From contig NZ_JACVAE010000001.1 of the NCBI RefSeq assembly GCF_014851675.1, positions 1,798,001 through 1,862,000 of the forward strand: a stretch of DNA of 64,000 nucleotides, written 5' to 3'. The notes under the pieces were generated by a model. That model saw nothing but the letters and a program-made list of their open reading frames with translations, was not told where the DNA came from and ran no database searches. Numbering within the stretch: the first letter of the stretch is position 1; each line of letters begins with the position of its first letter. Positions 1 through 9,665 of this stretch are shown here, in pieces. This DNA comes from Rhizobium sp. ARZ01. Its GTDB lineage: Bacteria; Pseudomonadota; Alphaproteobacteria; Rhizobiales; Rhizobiaceae. The position numbers and the translations under genes were made by a program.

Positions 1-101
1 GTCAGAACCACCGCGTCGCCGTCCTTGTTGGTGATCGATGCCGCAAGAGCCGGCGCAGTCATCGCGCCCGAGACAAGCAGCATTGCAAGCATTCGCGTCA
101 T
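1..101 (-). CDS. Exported small protein, N-terminal part only
   Basis: Only the first 33 codons lie in the window; the gene continues past the left edge. The translation begins MTRMLAMLLVSGAMTAPALA and continues ASITNKDGDAVVL. This is a short positively charged end, a hydrophobic stretch and an AxA cleavage site, so the product is very probably secreted to the periplasm. A GGGCAG stretch sits a few bases before the ATG. The mature start resembles small hypothetical periplasmic proteins of rhizobia, but too little is visible to name a family. Confidence 0.6.
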   Translation of the reverse strand, partial: MTRMLAMLLVSGAMTAPALAASITNKDGDAVVL

Positions 102-223
102 TTCTGCCCGGCGCAGAGCGCCGCCCCTGTTTCAAACCCCGTGAGACCCTAGCCTCACTTTGAAGGTTTTGCATGTGTTTTATGACGCCAGCGCTGAATA
201 TGGCATGAATACGGCATTCATTT

Positions 224-2731
224 TCAGCCGGTTTCGTCAGCCCCCTCCTCGACATTCTTAGGCTTCAGCCGCTGCACAGGCGGGGCTGCGACGGGAAGGC
301 TTGTCTTGGCAGTGTCGATCAGGGCGGCAACGAGTTCCGCACTTTGCGCATCGATCGTGACCGGCACGGTTGCGGCCGCCGGCCCCGAGAGCGGTATTTC
401 CTCGGCGCGCAGCCGCTCGAGCAGCGCGGTCCGCAGTTCCGTCTTGACGGAGCCGGCGTTCGAAACGTCGGCGACGAACGCGCGCAGTTCGAAGTCGAGC
501 GTGGAACTGCTGAAATTGACGAACACCACCGATGGCTCTGGATTGCGCAATACCGGCTGGCTGGCAGCGACTTCGAGCAACAGATCCGCAACCTTGCGAG
601 GGTCGTTGCCGGAATAGACGCTGACCGGAACCTCGATGCGCCCCAGCTTGTTGCGATGCGTCCAGTTGCCGACCGTGCCGTTGATCAGCACCGAGTTCGG
701 CACGATGATCGTCTGACGCTGGAAGGTCTCGATTTCTGTGGCACGAACGGAAATGCGTTTTACATAGCCTTCCGTCGTACCGGCCACCACCCAGTCGCCG
801 ACCTTGAACGGACGCTCGGCCAGAAGGATCAGGCCGGAGACGAAGTTCGACACGATGTTCTGAAGGCCGAAACCGATACCGAGCGAGAGAGCACCGGCGA
901 CGAGCGCGAGGCTGGAGAGATCAATCCCGGCGGCCGAGATACCGATCAGGCCCGCAAGCCCTACGCCGGCATAGCCGATCGCCGTGCGCACCGAGTTGCG
1001 CACGCCAGGATCGACATGACTGCGCACCATGACCGTGCCGTCGAGCCAGCGCTGGAACCAACGCGTCACCACTAGGCCAAGCGCGAACAGCACGAGCCCC
1101 GCAAGTATGCCCACGATCGAGATGGAGATGCTGCCGATGTTGATCTCGGTGAAGAGCTGGTAGGCCCAGCTTTCGATGTCGCCGATCTGGAAACCCCACT
1201 GCAGCAGGATACCCGGCACCCCGAGAAAGAGCACGATCATGTAAATGCCAAGGCTGGCAGCCAGTCCCGCCTGGTCCATTGCGATGTCATTGAGGTGGTA
1301 GCGTTCCGCCAGTCTCTGCCCAAGGTAGGTCCTGGCAAATGCGCCCTGCACACCGATCGCCCGGCCGGAGAGAATCCCGATATACATGGTCACCAGGATC
1401 GCGCCGGTCACGACGATCTGGGTCGCCACGAAGCGGGCGAGCCCCACATAGCCGATGGTCGCCATGCCGATCAGGCCGAATCCGGTCAGCATAAGAAGCA
1501 TCGACAGCGCCCGCGGCCAGGGACGCCCCGCGCTGCTCGGATCCTCCCCCTCTCTCAACATCGGACGGATGAACGATATCCAGATGAGGATGAGGCCGAT
1601 CACGATCGAGGCAATCATGCTCTTGGCCACCGTCAGTACGACGGCGGAACCGAGTGCCACGCTGACGCCGCCCAGGAAGTAGTCGAGCGCATTGGCAAAT
1701 GCCATTGCGAAGATCGACCGCTCCAGCTTTCTTGCGCCCTCGTTCGAAACGCTGACCAGGCGCCACTCAGGACGCTTGGGTGCCAGGACAGCCCGGCTCA
1801 GCGCAGAAACGAAATAAAGACCGACGCAAACGGCAAACAGCGACGACACCATCGGCGCGATGTCCGGCCGCAGGACATTGAAGCTGTAGAGCAGCGAATA
1901 GCAGACAAAGGCAAAGGCCCCGACCGCGAACGTCGGAATCGTGATGGACCAGAAGGCGATCATCAGTCGGGTGATGTAGTGCGGCTTGTCGATGGTCTTG
2001 TTTCGCTGGATCAGCGGACCCGCCAGCCGGTGCCCCCCGGAGTAAAGCACAAGGCCGATCACAAGGGAGAGCGAAACGGCGGCAAGCAGCGATTCCCGCT
2101 TGAACGACCAGACAAAGCGCAGCCAGCCGCCCACCGTTCGCTTCAGGTCTGCACCCTCCCGCTCGCCGGCTGCTAGCGCCTCCTCCAGCACGGTCGGCGT
2201 AACACTCGTGCGCTCCAGCAACGTCTCGGTAAACAACGTGCGGCGCATTTCGGTGACCTGATTGGCAAGCTGCGTCGCTTCTATCGACAGGGCCTCGGCG
2301 TTGCCGGTTACGGTGTTGATCGCTGCCCTTTCTTCGGCGAGATTGGCCCGCTCCTGCTTGATCAATTCGGATTCAGCCGGCTGCCCCTCAGCGGGAGGAG
2401 GTCCCAGCTCGTCCAGTCTTGCCTTGATGTCGTTGAAACGCTGGCGCGTGGAAACTGACGCATCGAGCGCCGAGCGGCCAAGCTGCTCCACCTTGAGCTT
2501 GAGTTCGGCCAGTTTCGGCTCATCCTCGCGCGCAGCATCAATCTGCTTGCGCAGATCGGCCAGGTGCTTGCGGGCCTTGTCCAGCTTGTCGTTCGCATCG
2601 GCGATCGGGTTTGCGATCTGAGCAGGTTGGGCCTGCACCTGCGGCGCTGGCTCCTGGGCTACAACCATTGCCGGCACGAGAAGCGGCAAGAGAGCCAGCA
2701 GGACGAGAAAGGCGCGTTTGAAAGTCGGCAC
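224..2731 (-). CDS. MscS-family mechanosensitive channel with periplasmic N-terminal domain (DUF3772 type)
   Basis: This is an 835-residue inner-membrane channel, far longer than the 286-residue E. coli MscS. Its order is a signal peptide (about residues 1-25, ending VVAQ), a charged helical, coiled-coil-like periplasmic region (about 40-190), then about ten membrane segments (200-620). The MscS core follows, with the pore-helix motif GFGLQNIVSNFVSGL and ERPFKVGDWV near residues 620-650, then the beta domain with IIVPNSVLINGTVGNW. Large MscK/YbdG-like channels of this design open under membrane tension and protect against osmotic downshock. It is a single gene with no operon partner in view. 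The family is certain; the gating properties are not. Confidence 0.9.
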   Translation of the reverse strand: MPTFKRAFLVLLALLPLLVPAMVVAQEPAPQVQAQPAQIANPIADANDKLDKARKHLADLRKQIDAAREDEPKLAELKLKVEQLGRSALDASVSTRQRFNDIKARLDELGPPPAEGQPAESELIKQERANLAEERAAINTVTGNAEALSIEATQLANQVTEMRRTLFTETLLERTSVTPTVLEEALAAGEREGADLKRTVGGWLRFVWSFKRESLLAAVSLSLVIGLVLYSGGHRLAGPLIQRNKTIDKPHYITRLMIAFWSITIPTFAVGAFAFVCYSLLYSFNVLRPDIAPMVSSLFAVCVGLYFVSALSRAVLAPKRPEWRLVSVSNEGARKLERSIFAMAFANALDYFLGGVSVALGSAVVLTVAKSMIASIVIGLILIWISFIRPMLREGEDPSSAGRPWPRALSMLLMLTGFGLIGMATIGYVGLARFVATQIVVTGAILVTMYIGILSGRAIGVQGAFARTYLGQRLAERYHLNDIAMDQAGLAASLGIYMIVLFLGVPGILLQWGFQIGDIESWAYQLFTEINIGSISISIVGILAGLVLFALGLVVTRWFQRWLDGTVMVRSHVDPGVRNSVRTAIGYAGVGLAGLIGISAAGIDLSSLALVAGALSLGIGFGLQNIVSNFVSGLILLAERPFKVGDWVVAGTTEGYVKRISVRATEIETFQRQTIIVPNSVLINGTVGNWTHRNKLGRIEVPVSVYSGNDPRKVADLLLEVAASQPVLRNPEPSVVFVNFSSSTLDFELRAFVADVSNAGSVKTELRTALLERLRAEEIPLSGPAAATVPVTIDAQSAELVAALIDTAKTSLPVAAPPVQRLKPKNVEEGADETG

Positions 2732-2890
2732 GGACGATTCCTATAACATTTTGGCGCACGCCCCGATGATCGGAAAAAACGTGTGCAAAATCAATGTGCG
2801 GCGGACGTCTTCGCCGGCAGATAGCCGGCGGGCGCCACGACTCGCGCGCAAACTATTGCGCGACCCGGGCAATGTGAAGGCGCGTCGATG

Positions 2891-3451
2891 TCAGAAGCCT
2901 GATCCGGGGATGGCCAGATAGTCCAGCTCCGCCGGCGTCGACCGACGCCCGAGCAGCGCGTTGCGGTGAGGAAAACGACCAAAATCGCGGATGACGGCGT
3001 GATGACGGTGTGCGTAGTCGAGGTAATTCTTCTCGCCCAGCGCCTTGAACAGGGCAACCGACCGATCCTGATCGGCGATATCCTCGGAATGCTCGAAAGG
3101 CAGGTAGAAAAAATGCCTGCGCTCGTAGGAGACCTTGACGTCGGCGCCCGCCTCCAGGGCCAACTCCGCCTCCCGCAGTGCAATCCAGTCCGTCGCAAAG
3201 GCCATCGGCGTATTGCGGTACATATTGCGGGGGAACTGGTCGAGGACGATCACCGCGGCAAGCCGCGCATCCGGCGTCTCGCGCCAGGCATCCGGGACAT
3301 GTCGGGCAAGCGCGAGGTGCGTCGCCGCATAGCGGGTGCGGATATGTGCATCGAGCTGGGGGGGCGGCGTGAACCAGTGCTCCGGGGCGAGAAGCTCGCA
3401 CCAGAACTCAACAACCTCCATGGGCTCCGCCACATTGTCGTCCGCGCGCAT
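2891..3451 (-). CDS. DUF924 family protein
   Basis: This 186-residue soluble protein belongs to the DUF924 family, shown by the core VIVLDQFPRNMYRNTPMAF near residues 70-88 and the later FFYLPFEHSED. The family is all-helical with a TPR-like fold and has no proven biochemical role. I placed the start at the ATG giving MRADDNVAEPMEVV because AAGGGAG lies about 7 bases upstream. An in-frame start 69 bases earlier would add a non-conserved leader. It is encoded alone, convergent with nothing and divergent from the next membrane protein gene. Confidence 0.87.
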   Translation of the reverse strand: MRADDNVAEPMEVVEFWCELLAPEHWFTPPPQLDAHIRTRYAATHLALARHVPDAWRETPDARLAAVIVLDQFPRNMYRNTPMAFATDWIALREAELALEAGADVKVSYERRHFFYLPFEHSEDIADQDRSVALFKALGEKNYLDYAHRHHAVIRDFGRFPHRNALLGRRSTPAELDYLAIPGSGF

Positions 3452-3619
3452 CGCTGCACTCCCTTGGGTTCGAGGTAGACTACTGAACCTGCATAACCAT
3501 CCGGCTACCTGACAGATCACCTCTGCGTGCAGCCGGAGCTGCCCAACACCATAAATTTACAAATGTCAAATTTGCACTTCTAATGCATCGTTCAGAACAT
3601 CCACATGGGGAATACGAAC

Positions 3620-4105
3620 ATGATTCTAGGCATGGCACCCTTTACCCTGTTCCACGTCGTTCTGAGTGTCATCGGCATCGGCTCAGGGCTTGTGGCATTG
3701 CGCGGCTGGCTGTTCTCCGAACTCCGCCCCGGCTGGACCGCGATCTTCCTGATTACGACGCTCGCCACGACGATCACCGGCTTCCTCTTTCCCATAACCG
3801 CCTTCACGCCGGCGATCTGGGTCGGCATCATCACAACAGCCTTCCTGTTGGCGGCCATAATGGCCCTCTATGTGTTCCGACTCTCCGGAAAATGGTGCGC
3901 GATCTTCCTCATCGCTTCCACCATTTCACTCTACTTCAACGTCTTCGTCCTCGTCGTTCAGATGTTCCAGAAAATCGACGCGCTCAACGCATTGGCACCG
4001 AACGGAACCGAGCCTCCATTCGCCATCACTCAGGGTATCGTTCTCCTGGCGTTTGCGACCGCCGGCTATCTTTCCCTCAGGAGGTTTCGCCCGGCTGTTG
4101 GCTAA
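3620..4105 (+). CDS. Conserved small membrane protein, function unknown
   Basis: About 161 residues with four clear hydrophobic segments (roughly residues 5-25, 38-58, 64-84 and 88-112) and a fifth near the C-terminus (135-152), ending in a basic RRFRP tail. No catalytic motif is visible and I do not recognise a named family with certainty. The ATG at 3620 has GGGGA eight bases upstream, so I prefer it to the ATG at 3605, which lacks a ribosome binding site. The gene stands alone between the DUF924 gene and the MltF-like gene, which converges on it. Confidence 0.7.
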   Translation: MILGMAPFTLFHVVLSVIGIGSGLVALRGWLFSELRPGWTAIFLITTLATTITGFLFPITAFTPAIWVGIITTAFLLAAIMALYVFRLSGKWCAIFLIASTISLYFNVFVLVVQMFQKIDALNALAPNGTEPPFAITQGIVLLAFATAGYLSLRRFRPAVG

Positions 4106-4128
4106 GGCCCCGCTATTGGAAGCAGCTA

Positions 4129-5619
4129 CTATTGGGCGGCTTCTGATGACGCCGTTCCACTATCGCCAGACTCGCTACCCTGCTTCGCCTCGACGCGATC
4201 CTCCGCACGGTCGGTGAGCATCGAGTAGGCGACGTAGTACTTGTAGATGTTGGCGACGTACTGGACCGTTTCTCGCCCGACGATCGAGGAGGCGGCGTTC
4301 TCGACGTTGCCGAACCAGACATTGGGATCAAGGCCAAGTTCCTCGGCTTTCTTCCGGAACTTTTTGAGGTTGCCGGGGCCTGCATTGTAGGCGGCAAAGG
4401 CGAAGAGCTGCCTGTCCTTCGGCGTCAGGCCGCTATCGTCGATGTAGGTGTCGATCAGATGGCGCAGATACTTGGCGCCCGCCTCAACATTCCGGCTCTC
4501 ATCCTTGTCGATGCCGCTGATGCCGATCGCCTTGTCCTTTGCGGTCGCGGGCAGCAACTGCATGATACCGACGGCTCCGCGCGGACTGCGACGGCTCTGA
4601 TCAAGCTGCGACTCCTGATAGCCTTGGGCGGCAAGCATGAGGTAGTCGAATAAATAGGCGTCCCCGTGCTTTCGGAAGATCTCCACCAAGCGCTGATATT
4701 TCTCCACCTCCTGTGGCGCATAGGCGCGCCGGACAATCTTGTCGCTCCTGTAGTAGGTGTTTTTCAGGATGTTGCCGAAAGTCGTCCCGACCTTGTGCTC
4801 CGCAACGAACGCGTTCAGCACCGCCTTGAGCTGCGGGCTGTCCTTGCGCATCGCCCAGGCGATGCGCCCTTGGTCGGCGAAAACGATGTCGTCCCGGACG
4901 GTGAGGTCGGTGAAAACCTTGGACCAGATCGCCGCCTTGTGCTGATCGACGATGGTCCACGGCAGGAGGCCTGCATTGACCATCTCCATCAGATCCTCAT
5001 CCTCGAGGTTTTCATCGGCTCCGCCGATCTCGATTTCCGGCTTGCCTTCGGCCTTGCGGCGCACATTCAGCGCCTCAAGGTGCTCTCGGTAGCTGCTCGC
5101 CTTGCGCACATCGATCCTCTGCCCGCCCAGATCATCGATCGATCCGATCGCAAGCGCGTCCGGACCGGTCACGAGTACTTCCTTCGCATCGCTGTAGAGA
5201 GGATCGGTAAAATCAACGAGCTTCAGGCGCTCGTCAGTGATCGTCAGGTTGGCCATGACAATATCGCCGTAGCCCTGCACCAGTGAGTCGATCAGCTTGT
5301 CTCTCGACGTTGGCATGAAGACCACCCGGACGCGATCCAGTTCTTTCTTCGTGCCGGCGTTGATAGTTTTCTCAAGTGCCCGGCCAAACTCCACCGCGGT
5401 GCCGATCTCCTTTCCGGTGTCGAGGAAGTAGATCGTCTTGCTGAACGGCACGAGAACCCGGAAAACCCGTCGTTCCTTCATCTGATCGAAATCGATGACA
5501 TGCTTCTCGGCGGCGACCGGAAGCGCCGCCTCCTCGGCACTTGCGGTCGCGTATTGTAGAATCATTGCGGCCAGAACGACGAGCGCCGCTCGCATGGCGC
5601 GAACCAATTCAAAATTCAT
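4129..5619 (-). CDS. mltF: MltF-like lytic transglycosylase with substrate-binding domain
   Basis: A 496-residue exported protein. A signal peptide ends near ATASA (residue 28). A family 3 solute-binding-protein-like domain follows (about 45-290, with GYGDIVMANLTITDERLKLVDFTDPL). The C-terminal part is an SLT domain (about 320-465) with the catalytic glutamate in GYQESQLDQS near residue 335, then GAVGIMQLLP and AYNAGPGN. MltF-type enzymes cleave peptidoglycan between MurNAc and GlcNAc to form 1,6-anhydro products, and the binding domain regulates activity. E. coli MltF is a lipoprotein. I see no lipobox here, so a soluble periplasmic form is likely. All domain landmarks are intact. Confidence 0.88.
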   Translation of the reverse strand: MNFELVRAMRAALVVLAAMILQYATASAEEAALPVAAEKHVIDFDQMKERRVFRVLVPFSKTIYFLDTGKEIGTAVEFGRALEKTINAGTKKELDRVRVVFMPTSRDKLIDSLVQGYGDIVMANLTITDERLKLVDFTDPLYSDAKEVLVTGPDALAIGSIDDLGGQRIDVRKASSYREHLEALNVRRKAEGKPEIEIGGADENLEDEDLMEMVNAGLLPWTIVDQHKAAIWSKVFTDLTVRDDIVFADQGRIAWAMRKDSPQLKAVLNAFVAEHKVGTTFGNILKNTYYRSDKIVRRAYAPQEVEKYQRLVEIFRKHGDAYLFDYLMLAAQGYQESQLDQSRRSPRGAVGIMQLLPATAKDKAIGISGIDKDESRNVEAGAKYLRHLIDTYIDDSGLTPKDRQLFAFAAYNAGPGNLKKFRKKAEELGLDPNVWFGNVENAASSIVGRETVQYVANIYKYYVAYSMLTDRAEDRVEAKQGSESGDSGTASSEAAQ

Positions 5620-5861
5620 GACACCCTGCCCTCTGCCCGAATCCCCTCAGACGACGCCAGCGGCTGGCGCCCGTTCCCGACACGGATGATACGACAGATC
5701 TCGGTATGGCGTGATGTATTTGTGCGCTGTCCCAGCGGCCTGATCGACAAAGCATTCCACGTTCTTCACAATCAAGCGGCCGTCATCTCACAGCTGCAGC
5801 TTGCCTCGTGCGGCTGCATGCGCTTATCAAGAAACGAAACAGCGATCGGACGGCCAATTCC

Positions 5862-6290
5862 ATGAGTGAAGTAAAGATCAAGACCAGACAAATGGGTGCC
5901 ACGGCGACGCTCGGTCGCACCGGATTTCCGCATGTCGTCTCCGCAACGGGCGGAACGCTCGATATCGTAACAGGCGCCACCCAGCCGGGGTTCAACCCGC
6001 TCGACCTGCTCTACGCCTCCCTGTCCGCCTGCCTCACCATGAGCGCACGCATCTCCGCGAGCCAGATGGGCGTCCTGGAGAAGTTGACGGAGTTAACAGC
6101 GGTCGTCACCGGGGAGAAAGCCGCCGACGGCTTGTCCCGCGTGCAGACGTTCAACATCGCCTTCACGATCCGCGGCGACATCGACGCACAAACCCGCGAG
6201 GCCATCGCCCGCGCGGCCGAAGATGAGATCTGCACGGTCAGCAATACGATCCGCGGCAACCCGGACTTCGCCACGACGATTTACGGCTAG
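5862..6290 (+). CDS. OsmC-family protein (peroxiredoxin-like)
   Basis: A 142-residue cytoplasmic protein of the OsmC/Ohr superfamily. It has the two family cysteines: Cys57 in LYASLSACLTMS and Cys124 in EICTVSNT. OsmC/Ohr proteins reduce organic hydroperoxides with this cysteine pair. The N-terminal half carries the expected GFNPLDLL segment before the first cysteine. I chose the ATG giving MSEVKIKTRQ, which begins where conserved sequence begins; the longer in-frame extension looks like untranslated leader. Its stop codon overlaps that of the next, convergent gene by three bases. The substrate is unknown. Confidence 0.85.
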   Translation: MSEVKIKTRQMGATATLGRTGFPHVVSATGGTLDIVTGATQPGFNPLDLLYASLSACLTMSARISASQMGVLEKLTELTAVVTGEKAADGLSRVQTFNIAFTIRGDIDAQTREAIARAAEDEICTVSNTIRGNPDFATTIYG

Positions 6291-6814
6291 GCCTTCTCGG
6301 CAAATGGCACGAGTTCCGGATCGAATTTGACCTCGACCACATTGTTGAAAACGGCCGTGGCCAGCATGATGCCGGCGAACGCGACGAGATCGACCAGCGT
6401 CTTGTTGTCGTAACGCGGCTTCAGTTCTTCCCAGATCTCTGGCGGAACCGCATTGGAATCGGCAACGATCGCCTTGCCGAAGCGGTCAAGCAGCGCCTCG
6501 CATTCCGAAAGTTCCAGCGCATCGGGATCGAAGCCTGCATTGATAAGCGCGCGACGGAAGAAGGTGATGGCAATCTTTGACTTCGCCGCCTTCGATATCG
6601 CGTGCGAAAAGATCCAGATCTCGCGGTCGCTGATGGCCGGATCGAGTTCTGCCCGGAGCGTGAACCACTCCGCATAGATCCGATGTGCCGCGGGCGAATG
6701 CAGCATCGTCCGCTTCATGTTGGTCATTCTGCCACGCAGGGCGAGCTCCCGGTCGTGCTCGGCACGAACGGCATCGCCGGCAGAAGCGTAGTCGATATGG
6801 GGTATGTGGCTCAT
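6287..6814 (-). CDS. Carboxymuconolactone decarboxylase-like / AhpD-fold protein
   Basis: A 175-residue helical protein whose layout fits the CMD/AhpD-like fold: MLHSPAAHRIYAEWF, then IWIFSHAISKAAKSKIAITFFRRAL, then LVAFAGIMLATAVFNNVVEV. The CxxC pair of true AhpD peroxidases is absent (the only cysteine is in ELSECEAL), so an alkylhydroperoxidase reaction by the usual mechanism is not supported. It may be one of the many CMD relatives without known activity. The start follows the MSHIPHIDYA reading. It converges on the OsmC gene and is divergent from ccoN, with 279 bases between. Confidence 0.65.
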   Translation of the reverse strand: MSHIPHIDYASAGDAVRAEHDRELALRGRMTNMKRTMLHSPAAHRIYAEWFTLRAELDPAISDREIWIFSHAISKAAKSKIAITFFRRALINAGFDPDALELSECEALLDRFGKAIVADSNAVPPEIWEELKPRYDNKTLVDLVAFAGIMLATAVFNNVVEVKFDPELVPFAEKA

Positions 6815-7093
6815 CTTGGCTATCCGGTTGGATGTCGAAGGCGGCGGTGCCGCAAACTCGGTTGGACATGCAGCGAGGTAGTCGCATTTTGAACCTGCGC
6901 GCAATCCCCGCCGAAAGTTGAGCATGATTTTTCTGCTTTTTGCGCAGGCAATCAGAGGCTTACCAAAGCGCAAAACCCCATTGCCGCCTGATGGAAAACG
7001 TGCAACGATCAGCGCGTTGGCGCGCCCGCCAGATGCGGGAACACGCGAGAAGCACGGCGATCGAGTCGTATGCCTTTTCGGGGGATGTCGGGC

Positions 7094-8752
7094 ATGGTTG
7101 CACAGCTGACCGCCTTGGAGCGCACTTACGCCGCAATCTTGCTGGTGGTGATCATTTGCGTCGGCGTGGCGATGGCCGTCGTGGGGCGGGGAGATCTTCT
7201 GGCGGTGCATGGCTGGACCGTCGCCGTCTACGCGATGGTCGTGATGGCGCTCCTGCTTCGCGGTATCGACGCAGCCGACCCGTTTGAGGAGCGTTTTCGC
7301 GAATATTACGACGATCCGACCAAGGTCGGCATCATACTGGCACTCGTCTGGGGCGTCATCGGTATGTTCGTCGGCGTATGGGCTGCAGCCCTCCTGGCCT
7401 GGCCGGACCTGACCTTCGATGCCGCCTGGGCGAGCTTCGGGCGGCTTCGTCCGGTCCATACCAGCGGCGTCATCTTCGGCTTCGGCGGCAATGCGCTGAT
7501 TGCAACCTCCTTCCACGTGCTGCAACGAACAACGCGGGCCCGCCTGCCCGACCAGTTGAGCCCGTGGTTCGTGCTGCTGGGCTACAACCTCTTCTGCGTG
7601 CTCGCCGCTACCGGCTATTTCATGGGACTGACCCAGTCGAAGGAATATGCGGAACCTGAATGGTATGCAGACCTTTGGCTGGTGATCGTCTGGGTCGTCT
7701 ACTTCGCGATTTATTTGCGCACCTTGGCGCGTCGGCGAGAGCCGCATATCTACGTTGCCAACTGGTACTACATGGCCTTCATCCTCGTGGTCGCCATGCT
7801 GCACATCATCAACAACCTGGCAGTGCCGGTCTCGATGAGCCACGCCAAGAGCTATTCGCTCTTCTCCGGCGTTCAGGACGCGATGACGCAGTGGTGGTAT
7901 GGCCACAACGCGGTCGCCTTCTTCCTGACCGCCGGCTTTCTCGGCATGCTTTACTACTATCTCCCAAAGCGCGCCGGCCGGCCGATCTATTCCTATCGCA
8001 TGTCGATCATCAGCTTCTGGGGCATCACCTTCATCTACATGTGGGCCGGCGCCCATCACCTGCACTACACCGCCCTGCCCCACTGGGTGCAGACACTCGG
8101 CATGGTCTTCTCGCTGGTGCTGCTCGTGCCCTCCTGGGCATCCGCCGGCAATGCGCTTTTGACCTTGAACGGCGCCTGGCACAAGGTGCGCGACGACGCC
8201 GTGCTGCGCTTCATGATGCTGGCTGCGATCTTCTACGGGATTTCGACCTTCGAAGGCTCGTTCATGGCGATCCGTGCCGTGAATTCACTCTCGCACTACA
8301 CCGACTGGACCGTTGGCCATGTCCATGCCGGCGCGCTCGGCTGGGTCGCCATGATCACCTTCGGCTCGCTCTACGCCCTTGTCCCGTGGATGTGGAAGCG
8401 CCCGGCCCTCTATTCGGCACGGCTCGTGGAGGTACACTTCTGGCTCGCGCTCATTGGCACCGTCATATACGTCTTCGCGATGTGGAACTCGGGCATCACG
8501 CAAGGGTTGATGTGGCGCACCTACGACGTGAACGGGACGCTTGCCTACTCCTTCGTCGATTCGCTTGTTGCGATGCATCCCTACTACATTGCCCGCACCT
8601 TCGGCGGTCTGCTGTTTTTGATCGGCGCGGTTGTTGCCACCTACAACATCTGGATGACGATCAGACGGCCATTGCCGGTGGATGAGGGAGCTGCGGTCGA
8701 CCTGCCGCTGGAACCGCCCGCACCGAAGGCCTGGGCCCAAGCCGGGGAGTAG
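7094..8752 (+). CDS. ccoN: cbb3-type cytochrome c oxidase subunit I
   Basis: About 552 residues with twelve or more membrane segments. This is the catalytic subunit of the high-affinity cbb3 oxidase, which holds haem b and the haem b3-CuB centre and reduces O2 to water while pumping protons. Diagnostic stretches are WYGHNAVAFFLTAGFLG, MWAGAHHLHYTALP and HVHAGALGWVAM, which carry the metal-ligand histidines. The ATG at 7094 has GGGGG nine bases upstream; the ATG at 7070 would add eight residues. It is the first gene of the cco operon, with ccoO three bases downstream. I found no clean TTGAT-N4-ATCAA FNR/FixK box in the 279 bases upstream. Confidence 0.95.
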   Translation: MVAQLTALERTYAAILLVVIICVGVAMAVVGRGDLLAVHGWTVAVYAMVVMALLLRGIDAADPFEERFREYYDDPTKVGIILALVWGVIGMFVGVWAAALLAWPDLTFDAAWASFGRLRPVHTSGVIFGFGGNALIATSFHVLQRTTRARLPDQLSPWFVLLGYNLFCVLAATGYFMGLTQSKEYAEPEWYADLWLVIVWVVYFAIYLRTLARRREPHIYVANWYYMAFILVVAMLHIINNLAVPVSMSHAKSYSLFSGVQDAMTQWWYGHNAVAFFLTAGFLGMLYYYLPKRAGRPIYSYRMSIISFWGITFIYMWAGAHHLHYTALPHWVQTLGMVFSLVLLVPSWASAGNALLTLNGAWHKVRDDAVLRFMMLAAIFYGISTFEGSFMAIRAVNSLSHYTDWTVGHVHAGALGWVAMITFGSLYALVPWMWKRPALYSARLVEVHFWLALIGTVIYVFAMWNSGITQGLMWRTYDVNGTLAYSFVDSLVAMHPYYIARTFGGLLFLIGAVVATYNIWMTIRRPLPVDEGAAVDLPLEPPAPKAWAQAGE

Positions 8753-8755
8753 CCG

Positions 8756-9487
8756 ATGTTCAACTTCCACTATCGGCTCGAACGCAACGCCATCGGGCTC
8801 ACGATCGGGATCATCGTTGCAGCCAGCATTGGCGGCCTGATCGAGATCGCCCCGCTCTTCACGATCGACGAGACCGTGGAGGATGCGCCCGACATGCGCG
8901 TCTATACCCCGCTGGAAGTCGCGGGCCGCAACATCTACATCCGCGAGGGCTGCTATGCCTGCCATTCGCAGATGATCCGCACGCTCCGCGACGAAGTGGA
9001 GCGCTACGGCCCCTATTCGCTGGCCGTCGAATCAAAATACGATCACCCGATGCTCTGGGGCTCCAAGCGCACCGGCCCCGACATTGCCCGCCTCGGCGGG
9101 AAATACTCCAACGAATGGCATGTCGCCCATCTCTACAATCCGCGCGACCTGGTGCCGGAATCGAAGATGCCTGCCTATCGCTGGCTGATGCGCAACTCGC
9201 TCAAGATCGACGATCTGGGCGAGCATCTGGCAGCCCTACGAGCGGTCGGCGTGCCCTATACCGACGAGATGATCGCCAACGCCACCGCCGACGCCTATGG
9301 CCAGGCAAACCCGGACAGCGGCCAGGCGAGCGGCGTGACGGAACGCTACGGCGACAAGACCAATCTCAGTCTTTTCGATGGCAAAGCCGAAACGCTGACC
9401 GAGATGGATGCAGTCGTCGCCTACCTGCAAATCCTTGGGAAACTCACGGATGCGGCCAAGCAGTCCGAGCAGGCCAATGTGGAGTAG
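8756..9487 (+). CDS. ccoO: cbb3 oxidase mono-haem cytochrome c subunit II
   Basis: 243 residues with one N-terminal membrane anchor (about 10-32) and a periplasmic cytochrome c domain. The haem-binding motif CYACH spans residues 66-70. It is followed by [33 protein letters not shown] and a distal methionine ligand candidate in PESKMPAY. CcoO passes electrons from CcoP to the CcoN active site. It follows ccoN by three bases and is followed by ccoQ after four, so translation of the three is probably coupled. Confidence 0.95.
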   Translation: MFNFHYRLERNAIGLTIGIIVAASIGGLIEIAPLFTIDETVEDAPDMRVYTPLEVAGRNIYIREGCYACHSQMIRTLRDEVERYGPYSLAVESKYDHPMLWGSKRTGPDIARLGGKYSNEWHVAHLYNPRDLVPESKMPAYRWLMRNSLKIDDLGEHLAALRAVGVPYTDEMIANATADAYGQANPDSGQASGVTERYGDKTNLSLFDGKAETLTEMDAVVAYLQILGKLTDAAKQSEQANVE

Positions 9488-9491
9488 CGCC

Positions 9492-9665
9492 ATGAGCTTC
9501 GACCACGACACAGTCGTCGGCTTCGCCAAGTCCTTCGGGCTCTTCTACCTGATCGCAATGTCGATCTGCGTGGTGATCTACGCCTACTGGCCGAAGAACA
9601 GGAAGCGGTTCGATCACGCAGCCAACTCGATCGTATCGGACGATGAGGACCGGCCATGGCAGTAG
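9492..9665 (+). CDS. ccoQ: cbb3 oxidase small subunit CcoQ
   Basis: A 57-residue single-span membrane protein that begins MSFDHDTVVGFAKSFGL, has one hydrophobic helix (about 11-33), and ends in a charged cytoplasmic tail with YWPKNRKRFDHAA. That pattern is typical of CcoQ/FixQ, which stabilises the cbb3 complex. It overlaps the start of ccoP by ten bases. Identification rests on position and the WPKNRKRFD-type motif, both clear. Confidence 0.88.
   Translation: MSFDHDTVVGFAKSFGLFYLIAMSICVVIYAYWPKNRKRFDHAANSIVSDDEDRPWQ

Noticed and set aside
1295..2176. Open frame antisense to the MscS-type gene
   Set aside because: Composition is that of a shadow frame, and the opposite strand has clear family motifs.
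6815..7093. Possible FNR/FixK box upstream of ccoN
   Set aside because: I looked for TTGAT-N4-ATCAA and close variants; only poor partial matches such as TTGCG-N4-CAATC occur.
6287..8182. Long open frame antisense to the ccoN start and fused to the CMD-like gene
   Set aside because: The added residues are antisense to ccoN and low in family signal. The true protein starts at 6814.
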